Shown piece after piece: positions 18,104 through 27,066 of a stretch of DNA of 64,000 nt. The translations under genes were made by a program, and so were the position numbers. Numbering within the stretch: position 1 is the stretch's first letter; every line of letters starts with the position of its first letter. The notes below the pieces were generated by a model that was not told the DNA's origin, searched no databases, and saw only the letters and a program-made list of their open reading frames with translations. Source of the stretch: Candidatus Acidiferrales bacterium (lineage in GTDB: Bacteria; Acidobacteriota; Terriglobia; Acidiferrales; UBA7541); the NCBI GenBank assembly GCA_035934015.1, contig DASYYH010000028.1, positions 26,768 through 90,767 of the forward strand, given 5' to 3'.

Positions 18104-20590
18104 GTGAATAGTCTCTGGCAAGACCTGCGCTTTGGGTTTCGATCGCTGAAGGCAAATCCCGGTTTTTCCGCTGTGATTATTCTGACGCTCGCGCTCGGCA
18201 TCGGCGCAAACACGGCTATTTTCAGCGTCGTCTATGGCGTTCTCTTGCGGCCCCTCCCGTATCCGCAGCCGGATCGCATTACGCAGCTTTCTGTCAGCTA
18301 CAATGGCAAGCTCGATTATTCCGGCTTTACTGCGCGCGAATTCGCGTTCTGGAAATCGCACAGCGAGCCTTTCCAATACGTGGCTGCGACGACTCAGGCG
18401 GGTTTCAATCTCTCCAGTGGAGAGCAGCCGCTGCGCGTTCGCGCACTGCGGGTTTCGTCGGATTATTTTCGTGTCCTCGGCGCCGAGCCTGCTCTTGGCC
18501 GCACATTTTCGCCGGACGAGGACAGTCCCAGTGGCCCGAACACCGCCATCCTGAGTTACGGTTTGTGGAAATCGCAATTCGGCAGTGAGAACGGCATCAT
18601 CGGCAAATCAATTTCGCTCGACGGCAATCCCTTCACTGTGATCGGCGTCATGCCAGGTGGCTTTCACAGCCTTCAAGGCGCGTGGGGGCCGGGTGGGAGC
18701 CCATCCGCAGATCTGTGGACAACTATAGCGCAGGTCGACCGTACCATGGGTGCCGGAACCAACTACGTCGTTCTTGCCCGTCTCAAGCCAGGCATTTCGT
18801 TCGCGCAAGCCGATAGCTATCTCGGGACTGCGTTTGGCCCGTTCGTCAAGGAATCCCAGTCCCGCCGCTTTTCGCCAAAGAATCATGCAGCTTTGAGCGT
18901 CCAGCCATTGCGGTCGATGATTTCCTTCGGCTATCACACGCCCCTGCTCGTGCTCTTCGGCGCGATCGGATTTGTACTTTTGATCGCCTGTGTCAATGTC
19001 GCGAATTTGCTGATGTCTCGCGCCGCAGGTCGCAGCAAGGAAATTGCTGTTCGAACGGCGCTGGGTGCGACCCGCGCGCGTCTTTTCCGGCAATTGATTA
19101 CCGAGAGTCTCTTGATTTCCATCATTGGAGGCGCGCTGGGATTGTTGCTTGCGGATTGGGGATTGAATTTGCTCCTGGCGCTGGCGCCGCCGGATTTGCC
19201 GCGCGTGCATGATATTTTCCTCGATCGCTGGGCGCTTGGTTTCACGATTCTTGCTTCGCTTCTCACGGGAATTCTGTTCGGCCTCGCGCCCGCATTTCAG
19301 TCGTCCAAAGCGGATCTCAATAATTCGCTGAAGGAAAGCGTTGGACGCGCCACCTCCGGGACGGCCAGGCGCCGATTGCGCAATTCTCTCGCCGTGGCGG
19401 AAATCGCGCTGTCGTTCGTTTTGCTGGCAGGCGCCGGGCTTCTGATCGAAACTTTTGCGAACCTGATGAACACGAATCCTGGTTTCGATCCAAGCCCGAT
19501 TCTCGTGCTCAATACCTGGACCACGGGTCAACACTTCGCTCAGCTGCCTGCCAATGCCACTCCTGCGCAGGAAAATGCGCGCGCTGCGGAAATCAACCGC
19601 TTCTATCAGGGAATTTTGGGCAAAGTGCAGTCCATCCCCGGCGTGCAAAGCGCCGCTGTAGTGGGCGAAGGCTTGCCCTTCGATTTTGGTGGCAATGACT
19701 TTATCTGGCTTCCCTCGGAAGGCCAGTCTGCGGGCATCTCCTCTGATATTCGCACCGTAAGCCCGGATTATTTCCGCACGCTGGGAATTTCGCCGTTGCG
19801 CGGCCGGTTTTTTTCTCCAGCGGATTCGTCCGGCGCGGCCAAAGTGGTCGTCGTCAATCAGGAATTTGTGCGCGAGAAATTTGCCCATAGCGATCCCATC
19901 GGACAAAATCTCGAGATAGAAGGCGGCCAGCCCTGGCAAGTTGTGGGCGTGGTGGGCGATGTGAAATCGCAATTGGACCAGCCGGCCCCGCCAACCGTTT
20001 TTGTTCCTCTTGCGCAGGATTCAGGAGCAATTCAGGGTTATCAGTCGTGGTTCCCGGTGTCGATTCTCGTGCGCACGGCGCAGCCGCCTTTGAGCTTGAG
20101 CCACGCTTTGGAAACGGCAGTTCACGATGCCGCGCCGGATTTGCCGACCGGGCACATCGAATCCATGGATCAGATTCGCTCGACGGCGCTTTCTTTCCAG
20201 CGATTTCTGATGTTTCTGATGAGCGTCTTCGCTGCTCTTGCGCTCATCCTCGCCGCTGTGGGAACTTACGGCGTCATGGCCTATTCTATCGCGCAGCGAA
20301 CACACGAGATTGGCATTCGCATGGCGCTGGGGGCGCGCCCTTCGGATGTGTTGCGCATGGTGATCGGTCAGGGCATGCTGCTCGCGGCCATTGGGCTCTT
20401 ATTGGGAATTGGTGGCGCGTTGGAAACCACACAGCTCCTGGCTTCGCAACTCTACGGCGTGAAGCCTACGGACCCGGTTGTTCTCGCCGCTGGGATCGGC
20501 CTGCTCGGGCTCGTCTCATTGCTGGCATGCTATATTCCGGCGCATCGTGCCGCGCGCGTCGATCCTTTGGTGGCTCTGCGTTATGAGTAG
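18104..20590 (+). CDS. ADOP-family MacB/FtsX-like permease, copy 3
   Basis: An 828-residue duplicated permease. The GTG at 18104 is chosen as start because GGAGGA lies eight bases upstream and the resulting N-terminus (NSLWQDLRFGFRSLKANPGFS) matches the paralogues. A start 30 bases earlier would add ten unmatched residues. Domain order is helix, MacB-like periplasmic domain, FtsX helices, second periplasmic domain, FtsX helices, with the terminal motif AARVDPLVALRYE. The NtrC-type regulator gene begins 33 bases after its stop, which points to co-transcription of transporter and regulator. Confidence 0.92.
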   Translation: MNSLWQDLRFGFRSLKANPGFSAVIILTLALGIGANTAIFSVVYGVLLRPLPYPQPDRITQLSVSYNGKLDYSGFTAREFAFWKSHSEPFQYVAATTQAGFNLSSGEQPLRVRALRVSSDYFRVLGAEPALGRTFSPDEDSPSGPNTAILSYGLWKSQFGSENGIIGKSISLDGNPFTVIGVMPGGFHSLQGAWGPGGSPSADLWTTIAQVDRTMGAGTNYVVLARLKPGISFAQADSYLGTAFGPFVKESQSRRFSPKNHAALSVQPLRSMISFGYHTPLLVLFGAIGFVLLIACVNVANLLMSRAAGRSKEIAVRTALGATRARLFRQLITESLLISIIGGALGLLLADWGLNLLLALAPPDLPRVHDIFLDRWALGFTILASLLTGILFGLAPAFQSSKADLNNSLKESVGRATSGTARRRLRNSLAVAEIALSFVLLAGAGLLIETFANLMNTNPGFDPSPILVLNTWTTGQHFAQLPANATPAQENARAAEINRFYQGILGKVQSIPGVQSAAVVGEGLPFDFGGNDFIWLPSEGQSAGISSDIRTVSPDYFRTLGISPLRGRFFSPADSSGAAKVVVVNQEFVREKFAHSDPIGQNLEIEGGQPWQVVGVVGDVKSQLDQPAPPTVFVPLAQDSGAIQGYQSWFPVSILVRTAQPPLSLSHALETAVHDAAPDLPTGHIESMDQIRSTALSFQRFLMFLMSVFAALALILAAVGTYGVMAYSIAQRTHEIGIRMALGARPSDVLRMVIGQGMLLAAIGLLLGIGGALETTQLLASQLYGVKPTDPVVLAAGIGLLGLVSLLACYIPAHRAARVDPLVALRYE

Positions 20591-20623
20591 TTGCTATTCC
20601 GTTTTCTTGGGAAGGCTGGACCA

Positions 20624-21994
20624 ATGACTTCACTCGATACACAGCGCTGGCGCGTTCTCGTCGCGGACGATCAGCCGGACGTCCGCGAAGCGCTGCGGCT
20701 GCTCCTCAAGGGCGAAGGATTTGACACGGATGCCGTTCCTTCTCCCGCAACATTGCTGACTTCACTTGACACCCGCGAATACGACGCCGTTCTCATGGAC
20801 TTGAACTATGCGCGCGATACGACTTCCGGCCAGGAAGGGCTCGACCTGCTGACGGAAATTCGCACGCGCGATGGCAGCCTTCCGGTCATCGTGATGACCG
20901 CCTGGGGCAGCCTCAATCTCGCCGTCGAAGCCATGCGCCGCGGCGCCAAGGATTTCATCCAGAAGCCCTGGGAGAATGCGCGCCTGCTGGCCATTTTGCG
21001 CACGCAAATCGAGCTGGCCCACGCTATTCGCCACAGCGTGCGTCTCGAGGCGGAAAATCGCCTGTTGCGCGCCGATGGCCGCCCCATGCTCATCGCCGAA
21101 TCCGCCGTCATGCGTCCAGTGATGGAATTGATTGCGCGCGTCGGCCCTTCGGACGCGAACATTCTCATCACCGGCGAGCATGGCACGGGAAAAGAGGTGA
21201 TTGCGCGAACGCTTCAGGCGCTTTCTACGCGCGCGGGAAAGCCTTTTGTCACGGTCAATGCCGGCGGCCTGCCCGAAGGCGTCTTCGAAAGCGAGCTTTT
21301 CGGCCACGTCAAAGGAGCGTTCACCGACGCCAAAGCTGACCGCGTTGGCCGCTTCGAGCTGGCCGATGGCGGAACGCTCTTCCTCGACGAAATCGCCAAC
21401 GTGCCTTTGAATTTGCAGGCCAAGCTGCTGCGCACTTTGGAAATTGGCGAACTCGAACGCGTCGGCTCCTCGACCACGCGCCGTGTGGATGTGCGCATCC
21501 TCTCGGCCACGAACGCCGACGTGCAAAAAGAAGTCGAATCCGGCCGCTTCCGCGAAGACTTGCTTTTCCGTTTGAACACCATCGAGATTCATCTGCCACC
21601 TTTGCGCGAACGCAAAGAGGATATCCCGCTCCTCGCCATGCATTTCCTGCGGCAATCCGCGCAGCGATATCGCAAAAGCATCAAGGCGTTTGAGCCCACA
21701 GCGATGAAGGTTTTGATGGATCATCCCTGGCCCGGAAACGTTCGCGAGCTCGACCACTCCGTCGAGCGCGCCGTGCTGCTCGCCGAAGGCCCGGAAGTCC
21801 GCGCCAGCGATCTTGGCCTTCGTCCCGTGCGCGAGGGAAATATACGCATCGAAGATATGGGCCTGGAGGACGTCGAGCGCGCTTTGATTCAAAAAGCCAT
21901 GAGCCGCTATGGCGGAAACGTGAGCCACGCGAGCAAGGCGCTCGGGCTCAGCCGCAGCGCGCTCTACCGGCGCCTGCAGAAACATAGTTTGTGA
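20624..21994 (+). CDS. NtrC-family sigma-54-type response regulator
   Basis: A 456-residue transcription activator. ATG 20624 is preferred over an upstream TTG because GGGAAGG precedes it and the receiver then starts normally. The receiver (about 8-125) has phospho-acceptor Asp59 in LMDLNYARDTTSG. The AAA+ domain (about 150-380) shows Walker A GEHGTGKE, Walker B LFLDEIA and arginine-finger region FREDLLFRLN. The loop that contacts sigma-54 reads GAFTDA (231-236) instead of GAFTGA. A Fis-type helix-turn-helix ends the protein (ASKALGLSRSALYRRL). It overlaps the kinase gene by four bases (GTGA), so the two are translationally coupled. Confidence 0.94.
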   Translation: MTSLDTQRWRVLVADDQPDVREALRLLLKGEGFDTDAVPSPATLLTSLDTREYDAVLMDLNYARDTTSGQEGLDLLTEIRTRDGSLPVIVMTAWGSLNLAVEAMRRGAKDFIQKPWENARLLAILRTQIELAHAIRHSVRLEAENRLLRADGRPMLIAESAVMRPVMELIARVGPSDANILITGEHGTGKEVIARTLQALSTRAGKPFVTVNAGGLPEGVFESELFGHVKGAFTDAKADRVGRFELADGGTLFLDEIANVPLNLQAKLLRTLEIGELERVGSSTTRRVDVRILSATNADVQKEVESGRFREDLLFRLNTIEIHLPPLRERKEDIPLLAMHFLRQSAQRYRKSIKAFEPTAMKVLMDHPWPGNVRELDHSVERAVLLAEGPEVRASDLGLRPVREGNIRIEDMGLEDVERALIQKAMSRYGGNVSHASKALGLSRSALYRRLQKHSL

Positions 21995-23313
21995 AGCCTC
22001 TCGCCTACGAACGCCGCATTCTCATCCGTGCCCTCCTCGCGGGGCTTTCCGGATCGACGGTAGGGCTTGTCCTTCTTTGGACCGGCCAGCACGATCCGAA
22101 GATCGTATGGACGCTCACGATTGTGATTGTCGTCTCATGGCTCGCGTTTGCGTTCAGCGCGCAGAGCCGCGTCACGTTCCCTTTGCGCACTGTGTCCAAC
22201 ATGCTTGCCGCTCTTCACGAAGGTGACTTTTCCATTCGCGCCCGCGGCGCGGAAACTCCCGACGCCCTTGGCGAAGTGATGCGCGAGGTCAACGCGCTCG
22301 GTGAGACGCTCTATCAGCAGCGCCTCGGCGCCGTGGAAGCGACGGCTCTGCTGCGCAAGGTGATGGAGGAGATCGATATCGCTGTCTTCGCGTTCGATTC
22401 TTCGAATCGCCTTCGTCTGCTCAATCGCGCCGGCGAGCACATCCTGAATCGGCCCGCGGAGCGCGCTCTGGGCCGCACAGCCAAGGAACTCGGCGTGGAA
22501 ATCTGCCTGACCGTTGAAACGCCTCACGTCGCGCAGATCGCTTTTCCCGGCAAAATGGGCCGCTGGGAAATTCATCGCGGCAACTTTCGCGAAGGTGGCA
22601 AGCCGCATCAGTTGGTTGTTATCTCCGATCTCAGCCAGGCTCTTCGCGAGGAGGAGCGCCTTGCCTGGCAGCGGTTGATTCGCGTCATCGGCCACGAATT
22701 GAATAATTCCCTCGCGCCGATCAAATCCATCGCGGAAAGCCTTTCCGGCCTTATGGCGAGGTCAAAGCGTCCTTCGGATTGGGAAGATGATTTGAGCCGC
22801 GGACTTACCGTCATCGCCAGCCGTACCGACGGTTTGTCTCGCTTCATGAATGCATATTCGCGCCTCGCGCGCCTTCCCGCGCCGCAATTTCGTCCCATGG
22901 AAGTTGGCCCGTGGGTTCTCCGCTCCGCGGCGCTGGATCCGCGCATGCAGATCCCCGTTCAGGCGGGACCAGAGCTTACGATTCAAGCGGATCCGGACCA
23001 GCTCGATCAGGTCCTCATCAATTTAGTAAAAAATGCCGTCGAAGCCGCGAGCGAAACTGGCGGCGGCGTGAATGTCGGATGGGAAGCGCGGGATGGTACG
23101 CTGGAAGTTTGGGTCCGCGACGAAGGCCCGGGAATTCCGAGTGCCGCGAACCTTTTCGTGCCGTTTTTTACCACCAAGCCCAGCGGCTCCGGCATCGGCC
23201 TGGTTCTCAGCCGGCAAATCGCTGAAGCTCATGGCGGAAGCCTGAGCCTGGAAAACGTCGCAGTCGGCCACGGTTGCGAAGCGCGGCTGCGCCTGCCCGT
23301 GAACAAGAACTAG
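21991..23313 (+). CDS. NtrY-like membrane sensor histidine kinase
   Basis: A 440-residue kinase with two N-terminal helices (about 10-30 and 36-55) and almost no periplasmic loop. It therefore probably senses within the membrane or cytoplasm. A HAMP-like segment (about 60-110) and a PAS domain (about 118-215) follow. The H-box is VIGHELNNSLAPIKSI with phospho-acceptor His235. The ATPase domain has NLVKNAVEAA, DEGPGIP, FFTTKPSGSGIGL. The N at HELNN is typical of the NtrY/NtrB group. GTG start overlaps the stop of the NtrC-type gene. It is the only kinase in the locus and could feed both response regulators. Confidence 0.93.
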   Translation: MKPLAYERRILIRALLAGLSGSTVGLVLLWTGQHDPKIVWTLTIVIVVSWLAFAFSAQSRVTFPLRTVSNMLAALHEGDFSIRARGAETPDALGEVMREVNALGETLYQQRLGAVEATALLRKVMEEIDIAVFAFDSSNRLRLLNRAGEHILNRPAERALGRTAKELGVEICLTVETPHVAQIAFPGKMGRWEIHRGNFREGGKPHQLVVISDLSQALREEERLAWQRLIRVIGHELNNSLAPIKSIAESLSGLMARSKRPSDWEDDLSRGLTVIASRTDGLSRFMNAYSRLARLPAPQFRPMEVGPWVLRSAALDPRMQIPVQAGPELTIQADPDQLDQVLINLVKNAVEAASETGGGVNVGWEARDGTLEVWVRDEGPGIPSAANLFVPFFTTKPSGSGIGLVLSRQIAEAHGGSLSLENVAVGHGCEARLRLPVNKN

Positions 23314-23349
23314 CCATTCAGCAGGTTTGTCCCAGCCGCACAGAAAGGC

Positions 23350-23751
23350 TCATGTTCTCGTCTTCCAGAATTCCAGGGACGGTTTTTCAAAGGCCACCCC
23401 TACGCGCAAATCCGAGTGCCGTGGTCTTTTTTCGAGTCCGACGACGTAGCACTCCTGCTCCTTATTTGTGACTCGGTTCGTCAGCAACAGCTTTTGGCCG
23501 CAGCGCACGGGAGCATCCAGCCGCAGAAGGCCCCCGCCGGCATTCACCTGTAAAGTATTCGTCTCTTGATGAAAGGGCCGGTCGTCGGCGGTATAGCCGT
23601 AGACAAAAAGAGGAATGTAAATGCTTTGGCGTGAGCTACTTCGGCGGTCTTGGCCCCGCCCATCCCCCGAAAATGCCCCCTGCGAACCCGTATGCGCACT
23701 TCGCTCCCTGAACGGCCCGGAGCTGTTCACTAAATCCCAGATTAAGCTCAT
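23350..23751 (-). CDS. PilZ-domain protein
   Basis: A 133-residue cytoplasmic protein convergent with the kinase gene. A PilZ-like core starts after a flexible, Ser/Gly-rich N-terminus. The arginine motif RRSSSR is present. The second c-di-GMP motif, normally [DN]xSxxG, reads VNAGGGLL, so the Ser is missing. It ends with VGVAFEKPSLEFW, a signature shared with the PilZ protein at 48249 (GIEFAKPSPQFW). AGGTGG lies close before the ATG. Function is unknown; c-di-GMP binding is doubtful. Confidence 0.72.
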   Translation of the reverse strand: MSLIWDLVNSSGPFRERSAHTGSQGAFSGDGRGQDRRSSSRQSIYIPLFVYGYTADDRPFHQETNTLQVNAGGGLLRLDAPVRCGQKLLLTNRVTNKEQECYVVGLEKRPRHSDLRVGVAFEKPSLEFWKTRT

Positions 23752-23863
23752 ACGCCACCTAGTGGCGGGGACGGTTGGACGCTAGGTAAATTATACGTCA
23801 GGACCGGCGATTTGGGAACAACCGTGGCAGGCCGGAAAGCCAGGGAGAACCATGCGAAGAAAT

Positions 23864-23891
23864 GCGGCCCCGAGCTTTTTGCCGGGGCCGC
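23864..23891 (-). terminator. Intrinsic terminator of the STAS gene
   Basis: A perfect 8-bp stem (GCGGCCCC with GGGGCCGC) with a 12-base loop starts 25 bases after the STAS stop codon. On the minus strand it is followed by the T-rich ATTTCTTC. Confidence 0.65.
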
Positions 23892-23915
23892 TTGGTGTCT
23901 AAAGATACGAGTTAT

Positions 23916-24263
23916 TTACTTGCCGAAGCTCTGCACCGCGGCTGCTTCGCTGTCGTAGACGTCGAAGACCGTCATCAACTTCGTCACTTGCAGGACTTCC
24001 TTGAATTTCGTCCCAAGATTCGAAAGCTTGAGCGTCCCGCCCTGCGAGCGCGCGCTGTGGAACGTCGCAACGAGCGTGCCCAGGCCGGCGCTGTCGATGT
24101 ACGTGACGTTCGACATGTTCAGCACGATTTTCTTGTGATTGCTCGCCAGCAGGCTCTTCACCCGCTCCCGGAACGAATTGCTCTCTTCGCCCAGCACAAT
24201 TCGTCCGTCCAAGTCCACGACAGTGACCCCGCTCACTTCTCGATCAGTCATTCTCAGTGCCAC
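23916..24263 (-). CDS. STAS-domain anti-sigma factor antagonist
   Basis: A 115-residue single STAS domain of the SpoIIAA/RsbV type. The phospho-site motif is TYIDSAGLGTL, with Ser58 as the residue normally phosphorylated by an anti-sigma kinase and dephosphorylated by a PP2C protein. The GTG start is supported by GGAGG eight bases upstream. No anti-sigma kinase (RsbW type) or sigma factor gene is adjacent. The receiver-PP2C protein at 14002 is the obvious candidate phosphatase in the neighbourhood. A terminator follows, so it is a single-gene unit. Confidence 0.9.
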   Translation of the reverse strand: MALRMTDREVSGVTVVDLDGRIVLGEESNSFRERVKSLLASNHKKIVLNMSNVTYIDSAGLGTLVATFHSARSQGGTLKLSNLGTKFKEVLQVTKLMTVFDVYDSEAAAVQSFGK

Positions 24264-24349
24264 GTTTTTCGCCTCCTGGCCAGTTCAAGTTTCATTGCCG
24301 GCGTCTCCGCGACGCTCCACCCCAGTCAAGCATTCTCGAATCATCCGGC

Positions 24350-24550
24350 TCAGTAATAATCCGAACAGGACATATAGTATCCGCAAGCATCGCAAACCAG
24401 CTTGCAGCGGTGCTGCTCCAGTCGCCGATAACAAACAGGGCAGTAAACCGAAGCATGCACCGGATCCACCCCTGCTTTCGCCGGCTCCGCCCGCTTCGAT
24501 TCGCTGGACAATCTCTCGACGCGCGTCCGTCGCGGTTGTTCCATCCCCAT
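24350..24550 (-). CDS. Small zinc-ribbon protein
   Basis: A 66-residue protein. The C-terminal half has four paired cysteines in CPVCYRRLEQHRCKLVCDACGYYMSCSDYY-like order (CPVC, RC, VCDAC, SC), a zinc-ribbon arrangement. The N-terminus is basic and disordered. The start is uncertain as no clear SD is visible; a second in-frame ATG lies two codons later. It lies upstream of the STAS gene on the same strand with an 86-base gap. Function unknown. Confidence 0.6.
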   Translation of the reverse strand: MGMEQPRRTRVERLSSESKRAEPAKAGVDPVHASVYCPVCYRRLEQHRCKLVCDACGYYMSCSDYY

Positions 24551-24698
24551 CGGCCCACCGTTTATAGCACATCCCGCGCAACCGGCAAAGCTCTGCCGTC
24601 CTCCGGCCGGAAGCGCGATTTGGCAGCGCGGTCAGTCGCGCCGCGCGTTTCTGCAGCCTGCTGAGCGGGGCTTTTCTGGGCGTCTGGAGGGCCGGTTT

Positions 24699-25637
24699 CT
24701 AGGAATGGCGCATCGGCTCGGGCATGAAGTAGCCCGCGTCAGAGGGAAGTCCTGCGCGTTCGAATTGAATCGTCGTGTGCGTGATGTGAAATTCGCCGGC
24801 TAGCCTTTGCTGGATGGCCATCAGAATTTTTTCGCTCTCTTCCATGTGCATGTCGGGGATCCGCACATGGCAGGAAAGGGCTTGCAAATTCGTTCCAATC
24901 GTCCAGATGTGGATGTCGTGCACTTCCTGAACATTATCCACTTTAAGAATGGCTTGCGCCACGTCCTCGAGGCGCAAATCGCGCGGGAGGCCTTCGAGTA
25001 AAATGTGGCTGCTCTCCTGCAAGATTCCCACGGCGCTCCAGAGCACCATCACGCCGATGGCCATGCCGATCGCGGGGTCCACCCAGCGCGCGCCCGTCCA
25101 GCGAATCGCCAGCGCTCCGGCAAAAATCGCGACGTTGGAAAGCGCATCGCCGAAATTGTGAATCAGAATGCTGCGAAGGTTCAGGTCCTCGCGCCCGCGC
25201 ACAAGCGCCAGCGTGATTCCGCCATTGACGCCCAGAGCAAACACGGCAACCCAGAGCATCAGTCCGGTTTGCACTTCCAATGGCCGGCGCATGCGCGTGT
25301 AAGATTCGATCAGGATATACAGCGCCACTAGAATCAGCACGATCGCATTGACGAACGCCGCGAGAATTCCTGAGCGGTGGTACCCATAGGTTTTTTTCGG
25401 CGTGGGCGGCCGCACGGACAATCGCACGGCGATCCAGGAAATCAGAATCGTTGGTATGTCGGTCAGATTGTGTACGCCGTCGCTGATCAGCGCGATGGAA
25501 TGGCCGAGCGTGCCAGCCGCAAATTCAGCTACGACGAGCGCAAGTGTCGCCACCATCGCGCCGGCGAGGACCGCGCTTGATCCTGCGGCGTGCCCGTGCG
25601 CATCTCCTCCGTGAGCGTGATGCCCGTGCGCATGCAT
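24699..25637 (-). CDS. Cation diffusion facilitator (CDF) metal exporter
   Basis: A 312-residue CzcD-like exporter of Zn2+, Co2+ or related ions from cytoplasm to periplasm in exchange for protons. The N-terminus is His-rich (HAHGHHAHGGDAHGH). Six transmembrane helices follow. Metal-site motifs are DGVHNLTD in helix 2 and HNFGDALSN in helix 5. A cytoplasmic ferredoxin-like domain spans about 215-300 (VHDIHIWTIG). It is transcribed alone and divergently from the MBL-PilZ gene. Metal choice cannot be read from sequence alone. Confidence 0.92.
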   Translation of the reverse strand: MHAHGHHAHGGDAHGHAAGSSAVLAGAMVATLALVVAEFAAGTLGHSIALISDGVHNLTDIPTILISWIAVRLSVRPPTPKKTYGYHRSGILAAFVNAIVLILVALYILIESYTRMRRPLEVQTGLMLWVAVFALGVNGGITLALVRGREDLNLRSILIHNFGDALSNVAIFAGALAIRWTGARWVDPAIGMAIGVMVLWSAVGILQESSHILLEGLPRDLRLEDVAQAILKVDNVQEVHDIHIWTIGTNLQALSCHVRIPDMHMEESEKILMAIQQRLAGEFHITHTTIQFERAGLPSDAGYFMPEPMRHS

Positions 25638-25780
25638 GTTGCGATTCTACCTTCAGAGACGCGCCGCGCGCAGCCTTCGCAAAAAAATTCCGCGCAGATG
25701 ACAACCCTTCTGTACGCAAGCTCACCACCACGACACGCGCAGCCAACTTGCATTTGACTTCACCTTCCGCCGCCCCTACG

Positions 25781-27046
25781 ATGAAATTGATTTCAGAATT
25801 TTTTCTCTCGCGTTTCGGGGGTGGGGGTCTTCTCGCTCGCGCGAAAGCCCCTGCAATGCATCGCAACGTCGCCAAGCTGACTTTTTGGGGAGTGCGTGGT
25901 TCCATTCCGACGCTCGACCGCGGAATGTGGCGCTACGGCGGAAATACGCCCTGCATCGATATCGCCGCGCCAAACGGGACTCGCTTCATTCTCGACTGTG
26001 GCACAGGCCTGCGCATGCTCGGAAATCATTGGTCGAATTCCGAAGGCGAACATGCCGAGCAAGCTCACGTTCTCGTCACGCACTATCACTGGGACCATAT
26101 TCAAGGTGTCCCTTTTTTCCGCCCCTTTTATTTGCCGCAAAATGATTTTCATTTTTACAGCTTCCAATCCAAATATCTCGGCCGCGACAGCCTGCGGCAG
26201 GTGCTCGAAGCGCAACTGGCGCGCCCGTATTTTCCCGTGGACCTGACGCTTATGCACGCCCGCCGCGAATTTTCGGAAATTTCCGGCGGAACTGAATTTG
26301 AAGTCAAAGGGACGAAGGTGAAGACGCAGTGGCTGAATCATCCGCAGGGCTGCCTCGGCTACCGGCTGGAAACCCCCGCGGGAACCATTGTCTACGCGAC
26401 CGACAACGAGCCCGGTATCCCGGAAATGGACGCAAATTTGCGCCGCCTTGCCGAAGGCGCCGACGTTTTCATCAACGATGCGCAATGCTCGCCCGAGCAG
26501 CTCGCTTCCACGCGAAAAGGCTGGGGCCATTCGAGCTGGCTGGAGAGCGTGAAACTGGCGCGTGAATGCGGCGTGAAAAATCTGGTGCTGTTTCATCATG
26601 ACCCGGATTCCTCTGATCGCGTCGTGGACGGCTATCTGCATGCCGCTCGCCAGGAATTCTCGAATACCTGGGCTGCCACAGACGGCATGGCCGTGCATCT
26701 GTGCGACAAGACCGCGGAATTCAAGCTGCGCGAGTCACGCGTCGGCCAGCGCCGGCCGGTGCATTTTTCCGCCACGGTCAGCGGACACGCCAAGGATGGG
26801 ACTCGCTTCCAGGAATACGCCGTGATGAAGGAATTGAATTTGCGCGGCGGCTATATGTGGCTTTCGCACGCTCCGCAACTGCAATCGCAAATCCACATTC
26901 GCGTCGAATGCGGCACGGCCGAACAACCCAACGCCGTCGCGCTCCGCGGATCAGTGGTTCATTGCGACGCCGCTCGAAAAGACGATCGCGTCGGAGTCGG
27001 CGTAATTTTCATCGACGACAGCGAGACGGCTCTCCCCTTCGACTGA
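25781..27046 (+). CDS. Metallo-beta-lactamase-fold hydrolase fused to a PilZ domain
   Basis: A 421-residue two-domain protein. The N-terminal MBL-fold domain begins FWGVRGSIPT and carries the metal motif THYHWDH, a further ligand in ATDNEP and a C-terminal FHHDPDS, as in RNase Z/PhnP-like phosphodiesterases. From about residue 320 a PilZ-like domain follows (RVGQRRPVHFSA, ELNLRGGYMWL, VGVIFIDD). The arginine motif RVGQR is present but [DN]xSxxG is degenerate (NLRGG). Start is uncertain: ATG 25781 or 25856, neither with a clear SD. Substrate unknown; regulation by a nucleotide second messenger is a guess. Confidence 0.8.
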   Translation: MKLISEFFLSRFGGGGLLARAKAPAMHRNVAKLTFWGVRGSIPTLDRGMWRYGGNTPCIDIAAPNGTRFILDCGTGLRMLGNHWSNSEGEHAEQAHVLVTHYHWDHIQGVPFFRPFYLPQNDFHFYSFQSKYLGRDSLRQVLEAQLARPYFPVDLTLMHARREFSEISGGTEFEVKGTKVKTQWLNHPQGCLGYRLETPAGTIVYATDNEPGIPEMDANLRRLAEGADVFINDAQCSPEQLASTRKGWGHSSWLESVKLARECGVKNLVLFHHDPDSSDRVVDGYLHAARQEFSNTWAATDGMAVHLCDKTAEFKLRESRVGQRRPVHFSATVSGHAKDGTRFQEYAVMKELNLRGGYMWLSHAPQLQSQIHIRVECGTAEQPNAVALRGSVVHCDAARKDDRVGVGVIFIDDSETALPFD

Positions 27047-27066
27047 GCCGGTCTTTCCACTTCTAC

